From the IMG/VR virus record IMGVR_UViG_3300049740_003016, positions 1 through 64,000 of that record: DNA of 64,000 nt. One strand, 5' to 3'. Below are positions 53,884 through 62,003 of this stretch, piece by piece. Source of the stretch: a virus. The translations under genes were made by a program, and so were the position numbers. The notes under the pieces are model-generated. The model was not told where the DNA came from, searched no databases, and saw nothing but the letters and a program-made list of their open reading frames with translations. The number at the start of each line of letters is the position of its first letter. Position 1 is the first letter of the stretch.

Positions 53884-54496
53884 CTGAATTGTAATTGCTT
53901 GAATATAAACTATTATTATACTCTTGTTTTTGTATACCCTTAATATGCATTAGATCAAGGCCAACATCTTTTGGCAAATTTGTTGAGGATGTGTGTCCGG
54001 AGATATATTCATGAACTGGACGAGTCCATCTTATAGACTTTTTGTTTTTAAAAATTCTTGTTTGATAATCTGGATAATTAATTCTACTCTGTGTGTCAAT
54101 TTTCCAATTCCACTTTTTAATATGATGTGTTTGAATTCCTTTTACGAAGTTAATTCGTGGAACTCTAAATAATTCTATTTCGTTATTTGCTATCAATATT
54201 TTTTTAATGTTCAATAGAAGTAGTTCACTTGGATATTCATCTGCATCAATTTGAAATATATATTCACCGTTACACCTCTCTATTAAATAATTTTTATGCT
54301 TTGCATAGTCTTTGTTTAATTTATGATAATATACATTTTCATGCTTTTCTAAAATATTTTTCGTTTCATCGTTAGTTGAATAATCGTCTAAAATTACTAC
54401 TTCATCATTTAAATCTTTTTTTGAATTTAGTAGTTTTAAAAGTTGATCTAAGCACTCAACCTCGTTATGTGTGCAGATTGCGTATGATATATTCAT
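53864..54496 (-). CDS. Family 2 glycosyltransferase
   Basis: The 210-aa protein is a short GT2: an N-terminal YAICTHNE, VVILDDYSTNDET, KHKNYLIERCNGEYIFQIDADE with the D-x-D metal motif, and a C-terminal RIFKNKKSIRWTRPVHE. It would transfer a sugar from a nucleotide donor. It overlaps the upstream gene by four bases (ATGA) and the downstream transferase by 20, so all are co-translated. Confidence 0.88.
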   Translation of the reverse strand: MNISYAICTHNEVECLDQLLKLLNSKKDLNDEVVILDDYSTNDETKNILEKHENVYYHKLNKDYAKHKNYLIERCNGEYIFQIDADEYPSELLLLNIKKILIANNEIELFRVPRINFVKGIQTHHIKKWNWKIDTQSRINYPDYQTRIFKNKKSIRWTRPVHEYISGHTSSTNLPKDVGLDLMHIKGIQKQEYNNSLYSSNYNSDGSIKK

Positions 54497-55197
54497 TTTT
54501 CTTCTATGGGTGGTATTTCCGAAGAAGTTGCTTCTGCGTCTTTTACGAAATCTTCAACTTCTCTAAATACTTTTACAAAGGTATTCACATCACCAAATCT
54601 TTCTAATACAACACTTTTAAATTTTTTATCGGATATTTTATCTAACTTAAACCCCAAGGCCTCTTCAACTATCTTCTTCTCTCTCTGCAATTCATTGATA
54701 TTATCTTGTCTACTTATTAATGTTTGTTGCATATCTTTTTTACCAGAAAACAACTTTGAGAAATCTAGATATCCAAGTTTTATTTGAGTCATGTTTGTTG
54801 TAATATAAGTACGATAACATTCCCTTTTTTGCAGTATCCTTTTTATCGTGGACGAATAAAATGGTTGAGGTCGATTTATTATTTCTTTGACTGGTGATTT
54901 TATTTCATATCTTCTTTTTAGCAAACTGATAGTATCTGTAACCAGTATGTTATTTAAAAAAGTTTTAAATTCTGTCCAAGGTAATATCTCTAAATTTAAT
55001 CCGTGTAATTTAAGTGATTTTTGATCACGATATGTATTCAGTACAAAAACAATCCTAAAAAGTTTTCTTCGTGTCGTTTTATCTTCATCGGATGGGTTGT
55101 ATTTAAATGTAATAACTTGTCCAGGTTTTATTCTGGCTACATTTGTGTTTTTAAAACCACCAACTAATCTTGTTAAATATGCTCTGTAAAAACTCAT
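54493..55197 (-). CDS. Unknown phage protein (234 aa)
   Basis: The N-terminal ~130 residues are beta-rich and basic (KPGQVITFKYNP, HGLNLEILPW), the middle has a YRTYITTNMTQI segment, and the C-terminal part is helical and acidic. I think of phage structural or end-protection proteins, but cannot name one. It starts six bases after an ATATTTATA box and is inserted inside the glycosyltransferase unit, which is odd. Confidence 0.55.
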   Translation of the reverse strand: MSFYRAYLTRLVGGFKNTNVARIKPGQVITFKYNPSDEDKTTRRKLFRIVFVLNTYRDQKSLKLHGLNLEILPWTEFKTFLNNILVTDTISLLKRRYEIKSPVKEIINRPQPFYSSTIKRILQKRECYRTYITTNMTQIKLGYLDFSKLFSGKKDMQQTLISRQDNINELQREKKIVEEALGFKLDKISDKKFKSVVLERFGDVNTFVKVFREVEDFVKDAEATSSEIPPIEEK

Positions 55198-55203
55198 TGC
55201 ATA

Positions 55204-55212
55204 TATAAATAT
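55204..55212 (-). promoter_or_regulatory. ATATTTATA box
   Basis: ATATTTATA on the minus strand, six bases before the ATG of the 234-aa gene. Confidence 0.5.
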
Positions 55213-55218
55213 ATAGAA

Positions 55219-56454
55219 TTAGGATATATCAGGTAAGTCTAATTCAACTTCTACTGGAATATTTTCTATCTCCGGAATTATTAGTTCTTCATATTGCTTG
55301 AACACAGACTCTTTAGAAAACTTCTTTAGATTTGTTTTCTGCAATAGAACTGCCTGTTTTTTATGAGTATCATAATCATCAAATATTTTTTTCATAGAAT
55401 TGGCAGAATCTGTTTCGTTTATATTTGCCCAAGTTGAATCTTCGCAAAATAAGTCGTTGCTTATTCCCACCTTTATTTGAGAGCAGTTTACTAACTCGGA
55501 TTTGTCACTATCAAGAAAGTCTAAATGACCAGACCAGTTTGGTGCTATTACGGGACATCCACACAAAGTTGCTTCTAATATGGGTCTTCCAAATCCCTCA
55601 CCCCGGGTGTGTGTTACGAATGCTTTTATTTTATCATGTGAGTATAAACTCTTTAATTCGGCTGCATTTAATTCACCATGTAAAAGATAAACATTGGGAC
55701 GTGCTTCTGGAGTAAAGTTATCAAGTTGTTCTTTGATTTTATCCTGAATATCATAATAGTCAGATGTACTGAAGTTTGTTCCGTTAGTTTTTAGAACTAG
55801 TGCAGGTCGTTTATCGTATGATGCAAATGCAGTTCCGAATGATTTTATTAAAGATGATATATTCTTTCTACCACCATCGTCTGTTGGTGATGATGTCCAT
55901 TGTCCCACAAATAAAAAACAAAAGTCTTCGTTTATTTCGTCAAGTTCCTTTACGGGTACATCTGTGGTTGTTTCATAAAAAGAACCAACTGCGTATTCAG
56001 GTACTACATCTATGTTGGTTTCTAGCTTTATATTCTCTTTTTCGTATATAGAGTTCTCGAATGACTCTTTTGTAAATGTAGATGGAACTATCACTTTGTC
56101 CATTTGGTTACATCCACGAATGAACGGCAAGTTTACTTTTGATGTTTCAACTCCGGCAGTTATTCCAATGTTATATGTACCCAATCGTTTGAATTCTGGC
56201 GGGAGACCTAATTGAATATATACATCATAAAAGTCATATACATCTTTTGAGTCAACAAACATATTTTTAAGTTTGTCGTTTAATTCTTCGTTTGCTTGTA
56301 AACCAGTCTGTGGATTGTGACCCCACGGAGTTCCAATCATGTGTATTTCGTAATCATCTGCGTAGTTGGTTAAAAACTCGGCAAACTCTCTCGCATGATC
56401 ACCGTACCCACTTCGTGATAAAATTGGAGAGACATATAATAATTTTTTTTTCAT
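55219..56454 (-). CDS. GT-B glycosyltransferase (GT1/GT4 superfamily), 411 aa
   Basis: The C-terminal half has the retaining GT-B donor site: FVTHTRGEGFGRPILEA and CPVIAPNWSGHLDF. The N-terminal half starts LLYVSPILSRSGYGDH, typical of the acceptor-binding domain. It would add a sugar to a glycan, lipid or protein. One base separates its start from the previous glycosyltransferase stop. Confidence 0.88.
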   Translation of the reverse strand: MKKKLLYVSPILSRSGYGDHAREFAEFLTNYADDYEIHMIGTPWGHNPQTGLQANEELNDKLKNMFVDSKDVYDFYDVYIQLGLPPEFKRLGTYNIGITAGVETSKVNLPFIRGCNQMDKVIVPSTFTKESFENSIYEKENIKLETNIDVVPEYAVGSFYETTTDVPVKELDEINEDFCFLFVGQWTSSPTDDGGRKNISSLIKSFGTAFASYDKRPALVLKTNGTNFSTSDYYDIQDKIKEQLDNFTPEARPNVYLLHGELNAAELKSLYSHDKIKAFVTHTRGEGFGRPILEATLCGCPVIAPNWSGHLDFLDSDKSELVNCSQIKVGISNDLFCEDSTWANINETDSANSMKKIFDDYDTHKKQAVLLQKTNLKKFSKESVFKQYEELIIPEIENIPVEVELDLPDIS

Positions 56455-56455
56455 T

Positions 56456-57715
56456 TTATATTTTCTTTAATTTAATTTTATTCACTGGTTTAAATTTTTT
56501 GATTGTAGATTTGAGTATATTTGCAATTCCATTTGTCATTCGTTCCATCGGAAATGTTTTCTCAACAAACTCTCTTCCACGTTTACCCATACCCAAACGA
56601 TCCATTTTATTCAACGAATAAATTGATATAAGTGCTTTAGCAACATCGTCTGATGATATAAAGTCTTCATAAATAAACGGAGTTGATTCGTCACCCGACA
56701 ACTTTCTAACACTTGGTTCAATGTGAATTCCCCAATCATTGTTTTTTACAATTTGTGATGAAAGTCCACCTGTATTTGTACAAATTATTGGTGTTCCGGC
56801 TGCAAGTGACTCAAGTGTCGTTAATCCAAAACCTTCGTTACTGGCCGTATTTACAGTTACATCAAATGTATTGTACATTCTATTTAATATAGTTTCTTCA
56901 ACCTTTGCATTAGAAAACAGTATATTTCTATTGGGGTACAATTGCTCTGAGAGTTTTACTATATCGTGATTTCCTTCACCTACTCTGTTTGTATGAATCA
57001 TTAAAACTGTTTTGTCTGCCTGATTCGGTTTAAGTAGACTGCAAAACTTATCATACGACTCCATCAATAAAGGTAGTTGCTTTCGTCTCATATTTGCGTT
57101 ATTGCAGAATATTGCAAACTCACAACCTTCACTTAATAAATTATATTTACTTTCGGCTATGTGCTTTTCCGAAAGTTTATTAAATACATCAAGGGCAACT
57201 CCATGTGGAACATATTCACATATAATTTTGTTGGTATCAATTAATTCTGATATGAGGTTGTAAGTTAATTCACTTATACAAGCAATTCCATCGCAACTAT
57301 CATAGTATTTTTTATTAAATATTGGTAGTGGATCGTTGTCCCATACATGATAATAAATCATGGGACATATTTGACGAACTTGATTGTCTAACGCAAACAA
57401 CCACTTATAATACCTCGGATCGGTCATAAATAATATTGCATCAGGTTTTTCGTTTTCTAGTATTTTAAATAGCAACTCTTCATTGCCATAACCAGATGTG
57501 CAATATAATCTAACATACACATCGTTAATGTTGCAAAGTTTTTCTATTGACTGCGATACATCAATTATACTTCCCGACTCTGGATGTTTTTTTCTGGCTG
57601 CAATTTGAATCCAATCAAACTCTTCTGCGTTATTTAGTATAATGTTTTTACAAACATTCGCAACACCAGACGGATACCTTATGTCATCCCCTATAAGTAA
57701 TATTTTAGACTTCAC
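56456..57715 (-). CDS. GT-B glycosyltransferase (GT4-type), 419 aa
   Basis: The N-terminus reads LLIGDDIRYPSGVANV and the donor-site motif is NTASNEGFGLTTLESLAAGTP, the E-x7-E arrangement of GT4 enzymes. The start is a GTG at 57715. A TTGACA (minus strand, 57750-57745) lies just upstream, though its -10 partner is weak. It is the first of at least five glycosyltransferases in this island. Confidence 0.88.
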   Translation of the reverse strand: MKSKILLIGDDIRYPSGVANVCKNIILNNAEEFDWIQIAARKKHPESGSIIDVSQSIEKLCNINDVYVRLYCTSGYGNEELLFKILENEKPDAILFMTDPRYYKWLFALDNQVRQICPMIYYHVWDNDPLPIFNKKYYDSCDGIACISELTYNLISELIDTNKIICEYVPHGVALDVFNKLSEKHIAESKYNLLSEGCEFAIFCNNANMRRKQLPLLMESYDKFCSLLKPNQADKTVLMIHTNRVGEGNHDIVKLSEQLYPNRNILFSNAKVEETILNRMYNTFDVTVNTASNEGFGLTTLESLAAGTPIICTNTGGLSSQIVKNNDWGIHIEPSVRKLSGDESTPFIYEDFISSDDVAKALISIYSLNKMDRLGMGKRGREFVEKTFPMERMTNGIANILKSTIKKFKPVNKIKLKKI

Positions 57716-57750
57716 CCATCTACTATTACTTTTTTTTATTAAAATGTCAA

Positions 57751-57948
57751 CTAATATTTTTTATTATCAGTAATTGGTGTAGCTGCGTCAATAGTCTTTT
57801 TAAATTCAGAATCAGTCAGATACAAATGAATTGCTCTATTTACGAGTTTTTGCAGAGTCATATCTGAATTCAAAGTCTCCATTTTAAATTCTTTGTATTT
57901 GTCCGAAAGGACTTTTACAGTTGTAAGTTTGTAATTTGCATCATTCAT
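57751..57948 (-). CDS. Ribbon-helix-helix-like small DNA-binding protein (65 aa)
   Basis: The layout fits a CopG/Arc-type fold: a beta strand KLTTVKVL, a helix SDKYKEFKMET, a turn, then MTLQKLVNRAIHLYL. The conserved first strand would insert into the DNA major groove as a dimer. An ATATTTATA box lies five bases before the ATG. It may regulate its own promoter or the glycan genes that follow. Confidence 0.65.
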   Translation of the reverse strand: MNDANYKLTTVKVLSDKYKEFKMETLNSDMTLQKLVNRAIHLYLTDSEFKKTIDAATPITDNKKY

Positions 57949-57953
57949 TTGAA

Positions 57954-57962
57954 TATAAATAT
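57954..57962 (-). promoter_or_regulatory. ATATTTATA box
   Basis: ATATTTATA on the minus strand, five bases before the ATG of the RHH-like gene. Confidence 0.5.
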
Positions 57963-58005
57963 ATCGTAAAAAAGTTTTAATACTAAAAAAATTATAAAAA
58001 CTATT

Positions 58006-58704
58006 TTACCACTTGGGGGGATTGAGTGGGCAACGACTACTTGACAATAGCAATTTTCCACTACCACAACCACACTTTGTACACTTAGCATGATTGGATG
58101 CTTGATTTTCTACCCAATATGAACAAGACCTACACGTATTAATTCTGTTATTCCATTCAGATGCATTCACAACAGGACGACCTGTTTTTCTCCATGACAT
58201 CAATGAATGTGCGAGATTCTTGGGTAAATTCTTGAATCCAAGTTTCTCTGCTTCTTGTTCATAACTTTCTTTAAACGGTAGTTCACTTTCATTGTGATTG
58301 GTTACAGATTGTGAAATCTGACGATTAGGTTCATTTGGTACTTCTGTCTGAGTTTGCTTTGTGAGTGAATCATAGTTTTGTTCATCTATATAAGACTTTA
58401 AATGGTCTTTAAACTCCGTTGGTACATTAAAACGTGGATCATCTAAATCACCCAACGGAGTCTCTTGACTTGATAATTGTTCATCTATACTCGGTGGATT
58501 GTGTGCATCAACCTTATCCTTATCAAGTAGATTATGTGAATCTCGTTTTGCGACAGATTCTAATTGCAGTTGATTATCTTGGCCAATACTTGGTGCAACA
58601 TCTTCAATATCATCTGATGTTTTTTCTACTTCTACATACTCTGCCTTTTCAAAGTCTGAGACTTGACGACCGTTACGTTTGTACCTTTGATATAACTTTC
58701 CCAT
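58006..58704 (-). CDS. Protein with disordered N-terminus and C-terminal cysteine zinc cluster (232 aa)
   Basis: The first ~150 residues are polar and low in hydrophobics. The C-terminal ~50 residues contain C-R-S-C, then C-T-K-C-G-C and a final C-P near the end, a compact zinc-binding pattern seen in phage and bacterial proteins near virion assembly genes. A SLMSWRKTGRPVVNASEWNNR helix precedes it. The function is unknown. The gene is divergent from the PhoH-side genes. Confidence 0.6.
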   Translation of the reverse strand: MGKLYQRYKRNGRQVSDFEKAEYVEVEKTSDDIEDVAPSIGQDNQLQLESVAKRDSHNLLDKDKVDAHNPPSIDEQLSSQETPLGDLDDPRFNVPTEFKDHLKSYIDEQNYDSLTKQTQTEVPNEPNRQISQSVTNHNESELPFKESYEQEAEKLGFKNLPKNLAHSLMSWRKTGRPVVNASEWNNRINTCRSCSYWVENQASNHAKCTKCGCGSGKLLLSSSRCPLNPPKW

Positions 58705-58751
58705 AATTTATGTTCCAAAAATAATTTTTACCTTAAATACTTATATAGTAC

Positions 58752-59054
58752 ATGGATTCAAATATAATTAAAATTCCAAGCACAAATAGTGAACTTGATG
58801 CTGACTTGTCTAAGAATAAAGAAAAATATATGGACTTCATTTATGAAAAATTTATAGAGATTTTAAAAATAAATGATATTCCAACACAAGTCAAGATTTT
58901 TAACTTTGAAAAAACCGACCTACAAGTCATTGTTAAATATCCTAATTACATATCTAACATTGACAATCTCTTAAACTATTATATAAACAAGGAGGAATAT
59001 GAAAAATGTAATAAGCTAGCTAAATTAAAAAATAGAATAGTGGATACTAATTAG
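58752..59054 (+). CDS. Unknown protein (100 aa)
   Basis: The protein is soluble with a helix-strand-helix look and is lysine- and asparagine-rich. It lies 47 bases upstream of phoH on the same strand, so the two may share a transcript. No family is recognised. Confidence 0.6.
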   Translation: MDSNIIKIPSTNSELDADLSKNKEKYMDFIYEKFIEILKINDIPTQVKIFNFEKTDLQVIVKYPNYISNIDNLLNYYINKEEYEKCNKLAKLKNRIVDTN

Positions 59055-59101
59055 TAGTAGTAGTATATAGCATTATAAACAATTTAACAGGGGGAAATAC
59101 G

Positions 59102-59845
59102 ATGTCAAGCAAAAAGAACGAATCAAGTTCAAATGGATATAAATCGGACTCACAACTCCAAGAAAAAATCAGAAACAACGAGAAACCAAGAACATTAAAA
59201 ATCAAACACAAAAAATTTACTGACAAGCAGAAAAATTTTGTAGAAATTGGTTTGGCAGAAAATACAAATTTAATGTTCATAAACGGGCCAGCCGGTAGTG
59301 CCAAGACATATATTAGCATTTATTGTGGTCTTAAATTATTATCAGAACAAAAAGTAGAAGAACTTGTCTATATAAGAAACGCAGTAGAAAGTTCTGATCA
59401 CAAATTAGGTTTTTTACCAGGTGCACAGGATGATAAAATGGCTCCTTACCTCGAACCTCTTAAAGATAAATTAGAAGAATTTCTTAGTATAGTTGACATA
59501 AAGTATTTACAGGAAGAACAACGTATATACGGAGTACCTGTTGGATTTTTGCGTGGAGCAAGTTGGATTGACAAATTTGTTGTTGTAGACGAGGCACAAA
59601 ACATGACAGAAAAAGAACTTATCACTATAATGACACGGGTCGGTGAAAATACACGGGTATTTATATGTGGTGACACCATGCAAAGTGACATCGGAAATAA
59701 ATCTGGTTTTGCTAATATACAGAATTTATTTAATGACCAAGCATCGAAAGAGCAGGGAATTCACACTTTTGAGTTTGACGAAAACGATATTATACGCAGT
59801 GAACTCGTTAAATTCATAGTTAGAAAGATAAAAAGTTTAAGATAA
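59102..59845 (+). CDS. phoH: PhoH-like P-loop ATPase
   Basis: The 247-aa protein has a clear PhoH domain: Walker A GPAGSAKT (62-69), VYIRNAVESSDHKLGFLPG, Walker B KFVVVDEAQN, TRVFICGD and an Arg-rich C-terminus. A polar N-terminal extension of about 35 residues precedes the domain. PhoH is widespread in marine phages; it is thought to be an RNA-linked ATPase and its role in infection is not settled. A strong Shine-Dalgarno (AGGGGGA) precedes the ATG. Confidence 0.95.
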   Translation: MSSKKNESSSNGYKSDSQLQEKIRNNEKPRTLKIKHKKFTDKQKNFVEIGLAENTNLMFINGPAGSAKTYISIYCGLKLLSEQKVEELVYIRNAVESSDHKLGFLPGAQDDKMAPYLEPLKDKLEEFLSIVDIKYLQEEQRIYGVPVGFLRGASWIDKFVVVDEAQNMTEKELITIMTRVGENTRVFICGDTMQSDIGNKSGFANIQNLFNDQASKEQGIHTFEFDENDIIRSELVKFIVRKIKSLR

Positions 59846-59909
59846 GTCATATTTATTGAAATATAAAAAATATATGTATATTTATTTATAGACAACGATT
59901 TCTTGAAAA

Positions 59910-61649
59910 ATGGCCAACCAAAAGATAACAGATTTAAACAAGCACGACAAACTAAGTGGTGATGACTTATTTATTGTAGTTGATAAAGACGAATACGGAA
60001 CATCACCAACAGGTGAAACAAAATCTATAAATGCAAAGACCTTAGCCGAGCAACTTGCGGAAATAAAACACTCAGATGTTGGAATTAGATTTAGTGAACT
60101 ATCAGATGTACCAAATGAGTATACTGAAAGTGCAGGTTCTTTTGTAAAAATAAATGATAGTGGAGATGGGGTATCATTTACAGAGTCACCTGGTCACTCT
60201 GAAATAACAATTAATTTTGAAGAGTTATTTCAAAATATAGAAAGCAATCAGATAATTCTATATAGAGTTGGTGATGTTTTAATGAGAGACCCCTCCACAA
60301 ATACATTCAAACACGCATCATCTGACAATCCAGACTCTTCTGAAGTAGTGGGTATTATCAGAAAGATTAAAAAAGATATAGACGGTGAAGTGTTAAGTGT
60401 CAATATTGCATTTGGTGGTCATGTTACATTTGAAGAACCTGTTCATGTTGAGAAAAGTCAAATTGATGCAACGAAGGCAGTAGCAACCGAATCTGTTTTA
60501 GTCGGTGGTAAAACCTATTTCTTAGGAAGAATAGGTAAACTTGCAGACTACGATCCATCTATCCAGGTAAACGATAGTGATCCACACGTTTCTAAACCTT
60601 TGTTAATAGCAACAGGTCCTCAATCGGGTGTATTTGTAAACTATCGTGGATTGCTTTCGGAGAAGACAGACGAACCACATAAGTTTGTAATTGAATATAG
60701 TGCAAGTTGTTCCAAAATAAAAGTTGGGGATATAGTACGAGTTCGTAGAAGAATAAAACGAAATGTGAATGGAGGTTTTGGTAGTGCAATTGAAAGTGGT
60801 GACAATGCGTTTGAGGGTTTGCCTGAAAACATTAGACCTGCGTTTTTAGATTTTGAAAGTGGGGAATCTCCTTATGTTTTGGCAAATTCTGCGTCACAAC
60901 AAGCAGAATTGGAATCTGAAGATGCGTATGCTTGTGATTTTGTCGGAATTGTAACCATTGCATCATCAGACTATTTTCAAGTTCAAACAAGTGGAATGAT
61001 TACGTTTGAAATGCCAAGCACAATTGTTTCGGATGATTCGTCAGTCATTGAGAAATCAAATGCGATATTTAAAAGAGGATACACATATTATTTAGAATCA
61101 TTTGATGTAAATTCCGACCAAAATACTAATATATACACAAAGAGACTGCGTAGAACAATTTATGATTACAATATAGAAGAAATAAACGACTTCTACGGAA
61201 ATAACATAGTAGACTCAAACATAGAGGACGTGGTTACTGGAGTTTCACCTTTTAGAAATACAACCATTGATAATCCTTTTAAAAGAGATCCTGAAACACA
61301 AAAAGTAACTGCATATTGCAAACCAGTTTTTTATGCAGTTTCCGAAAATCAAATCCTTTTATTAAATCACCCTGTTTACCCACAACCATTTGATGCGTGT
61401 AACGCAATAAACCCAACAGTAAACCAACCATGTCGTGAATTGCAGACCACTAAAAGTTTCGTAGTAAACCAAAACACAACAGATGTAAATGAGTATTTAA
61501 ACGAACGATGGAAAGATGCAAATAAAGGTGACCTGGCAGAGATGAGTCGCATTGACTTTAGTTCTAATGAAATAATAAATGAAGTGTGGAGAAAACTTGA
61601 AGAAGGAAACGTTGGTGGTATGTGGCAAATGATAGAAGGAGAAGAATAA
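59910..61649 (+). CDS. Virion structural protein (579 aa)
   Basis: The first ~45 residues read like the start of many marine phage structural proteins (KITDLNKHDKLSGDDLFIVVD). The rest is beta-rich with repeated short domains around VGDVLMRD, VGGKTYFLG and VGDIVRVR that look like repeated modules of a fibre or tail-associated protein. It precedes two further genes of the same type with a shared stop/start (TAATG), indicating one late operon. A long A/T-rich leader includes an ATATTTATTT sequence about 30 bases upstream. Confidence 0.75.
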   Translation: MANQKITDLNKHDKLSGDDLFIVVDKDEYGTSPTGETKSINAKTLAEQLAEIKHSDVGIRFSELSDVPNEYTESAGSFVKINDSGDGVSFTESPGHSEITINFEELFQNIESNQIILYRVGDVLMRDPSTNTFKHASSDNPDSSEVVGIIRKIKKDIDGEVLSVNIAFGGHVTFEEPVHVEKSQIDATKAVATESVLVGGKTYFLGRIGKLADYDPSIQVNDSDPHVSKPLLIATGPQSGVFVNYRGLLSEKTDEPHKFVIEYSASCSKIKVGDIVRVRRRIKRNVNGGFGSAIESGDNAFEGLPENIRPAFLDFESGESPYVLANSASQQAELESEDAYACDFVGIVTIASSDYFQVQTSGMITFEMPSTIVSDDSSVIEKSNAIFKRGYTYYLESFDVNSDQNTNIYTKRLRRTIYDYNIEEINDFYGNNIVDSNIEDVVTGVSPFRNTTIDNPFKRDPETQKVTAYCKPVFYAVSENQILLLNHPVYPQPFDACNAINPTVNQPCRELQTTKSFVVNQNTTDVNEYLNERWKDANKGDLAEMSRIDFSSNEIINEVWRKLEEGNVGGMWQMIEGEE

Positions 61650-61999
61650 TGGGATCGTTATACGACATAGGAAATTTTAGATATAAGCATTTTACATTTT
61701 ATTCACCATGTGAAGGTCAAGTTGATTGTTTTCCGTTTGAGAACCAATCTGCACTAATTGATACTGAAATAAAAAACTTTTTAAATAAAGTGTGGCCATA
61801 TCGTGGAGTTTTAATAGGAGATTCTTCAGAAGGAGATTATGCGTTTGTTACTTACATACACAAAGAAGTTGACTCACAACAAAATCCAACTCAGATTGTA
61901 GATAATATATACACATATACTCGCATACAACTTGGAAGTGGTGAACCACAATGGGTACAAGCAACAACTCCAAAAAAGACATTAGAAAGAACATCATAG
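61649..61999 (+). CDS. Probable virion protein (116 aa)
   Basis: The ATG at 61649 overlaps the previous stop (TAATG). The protein is beta-rich and aromatic, with FYSPCEGQVDCFPF near the N-terminus. Its position between two structural genes suggests a small virion or assembly protein. No family is recognised. Confidence 0.65.
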   Translation: MGSLYDIGNFRYKHFTFYSPCEGQVDCFPFENQSALIDTEIKNFLNKVWPYRGVLIGDSSEGDYAFVTYIHKEVDSQQNPTQIVDNIYTYTRIQLGSGEPQWVQATTPKKTLERTS

Positions 62000-62003
62000 A
62001 AAA

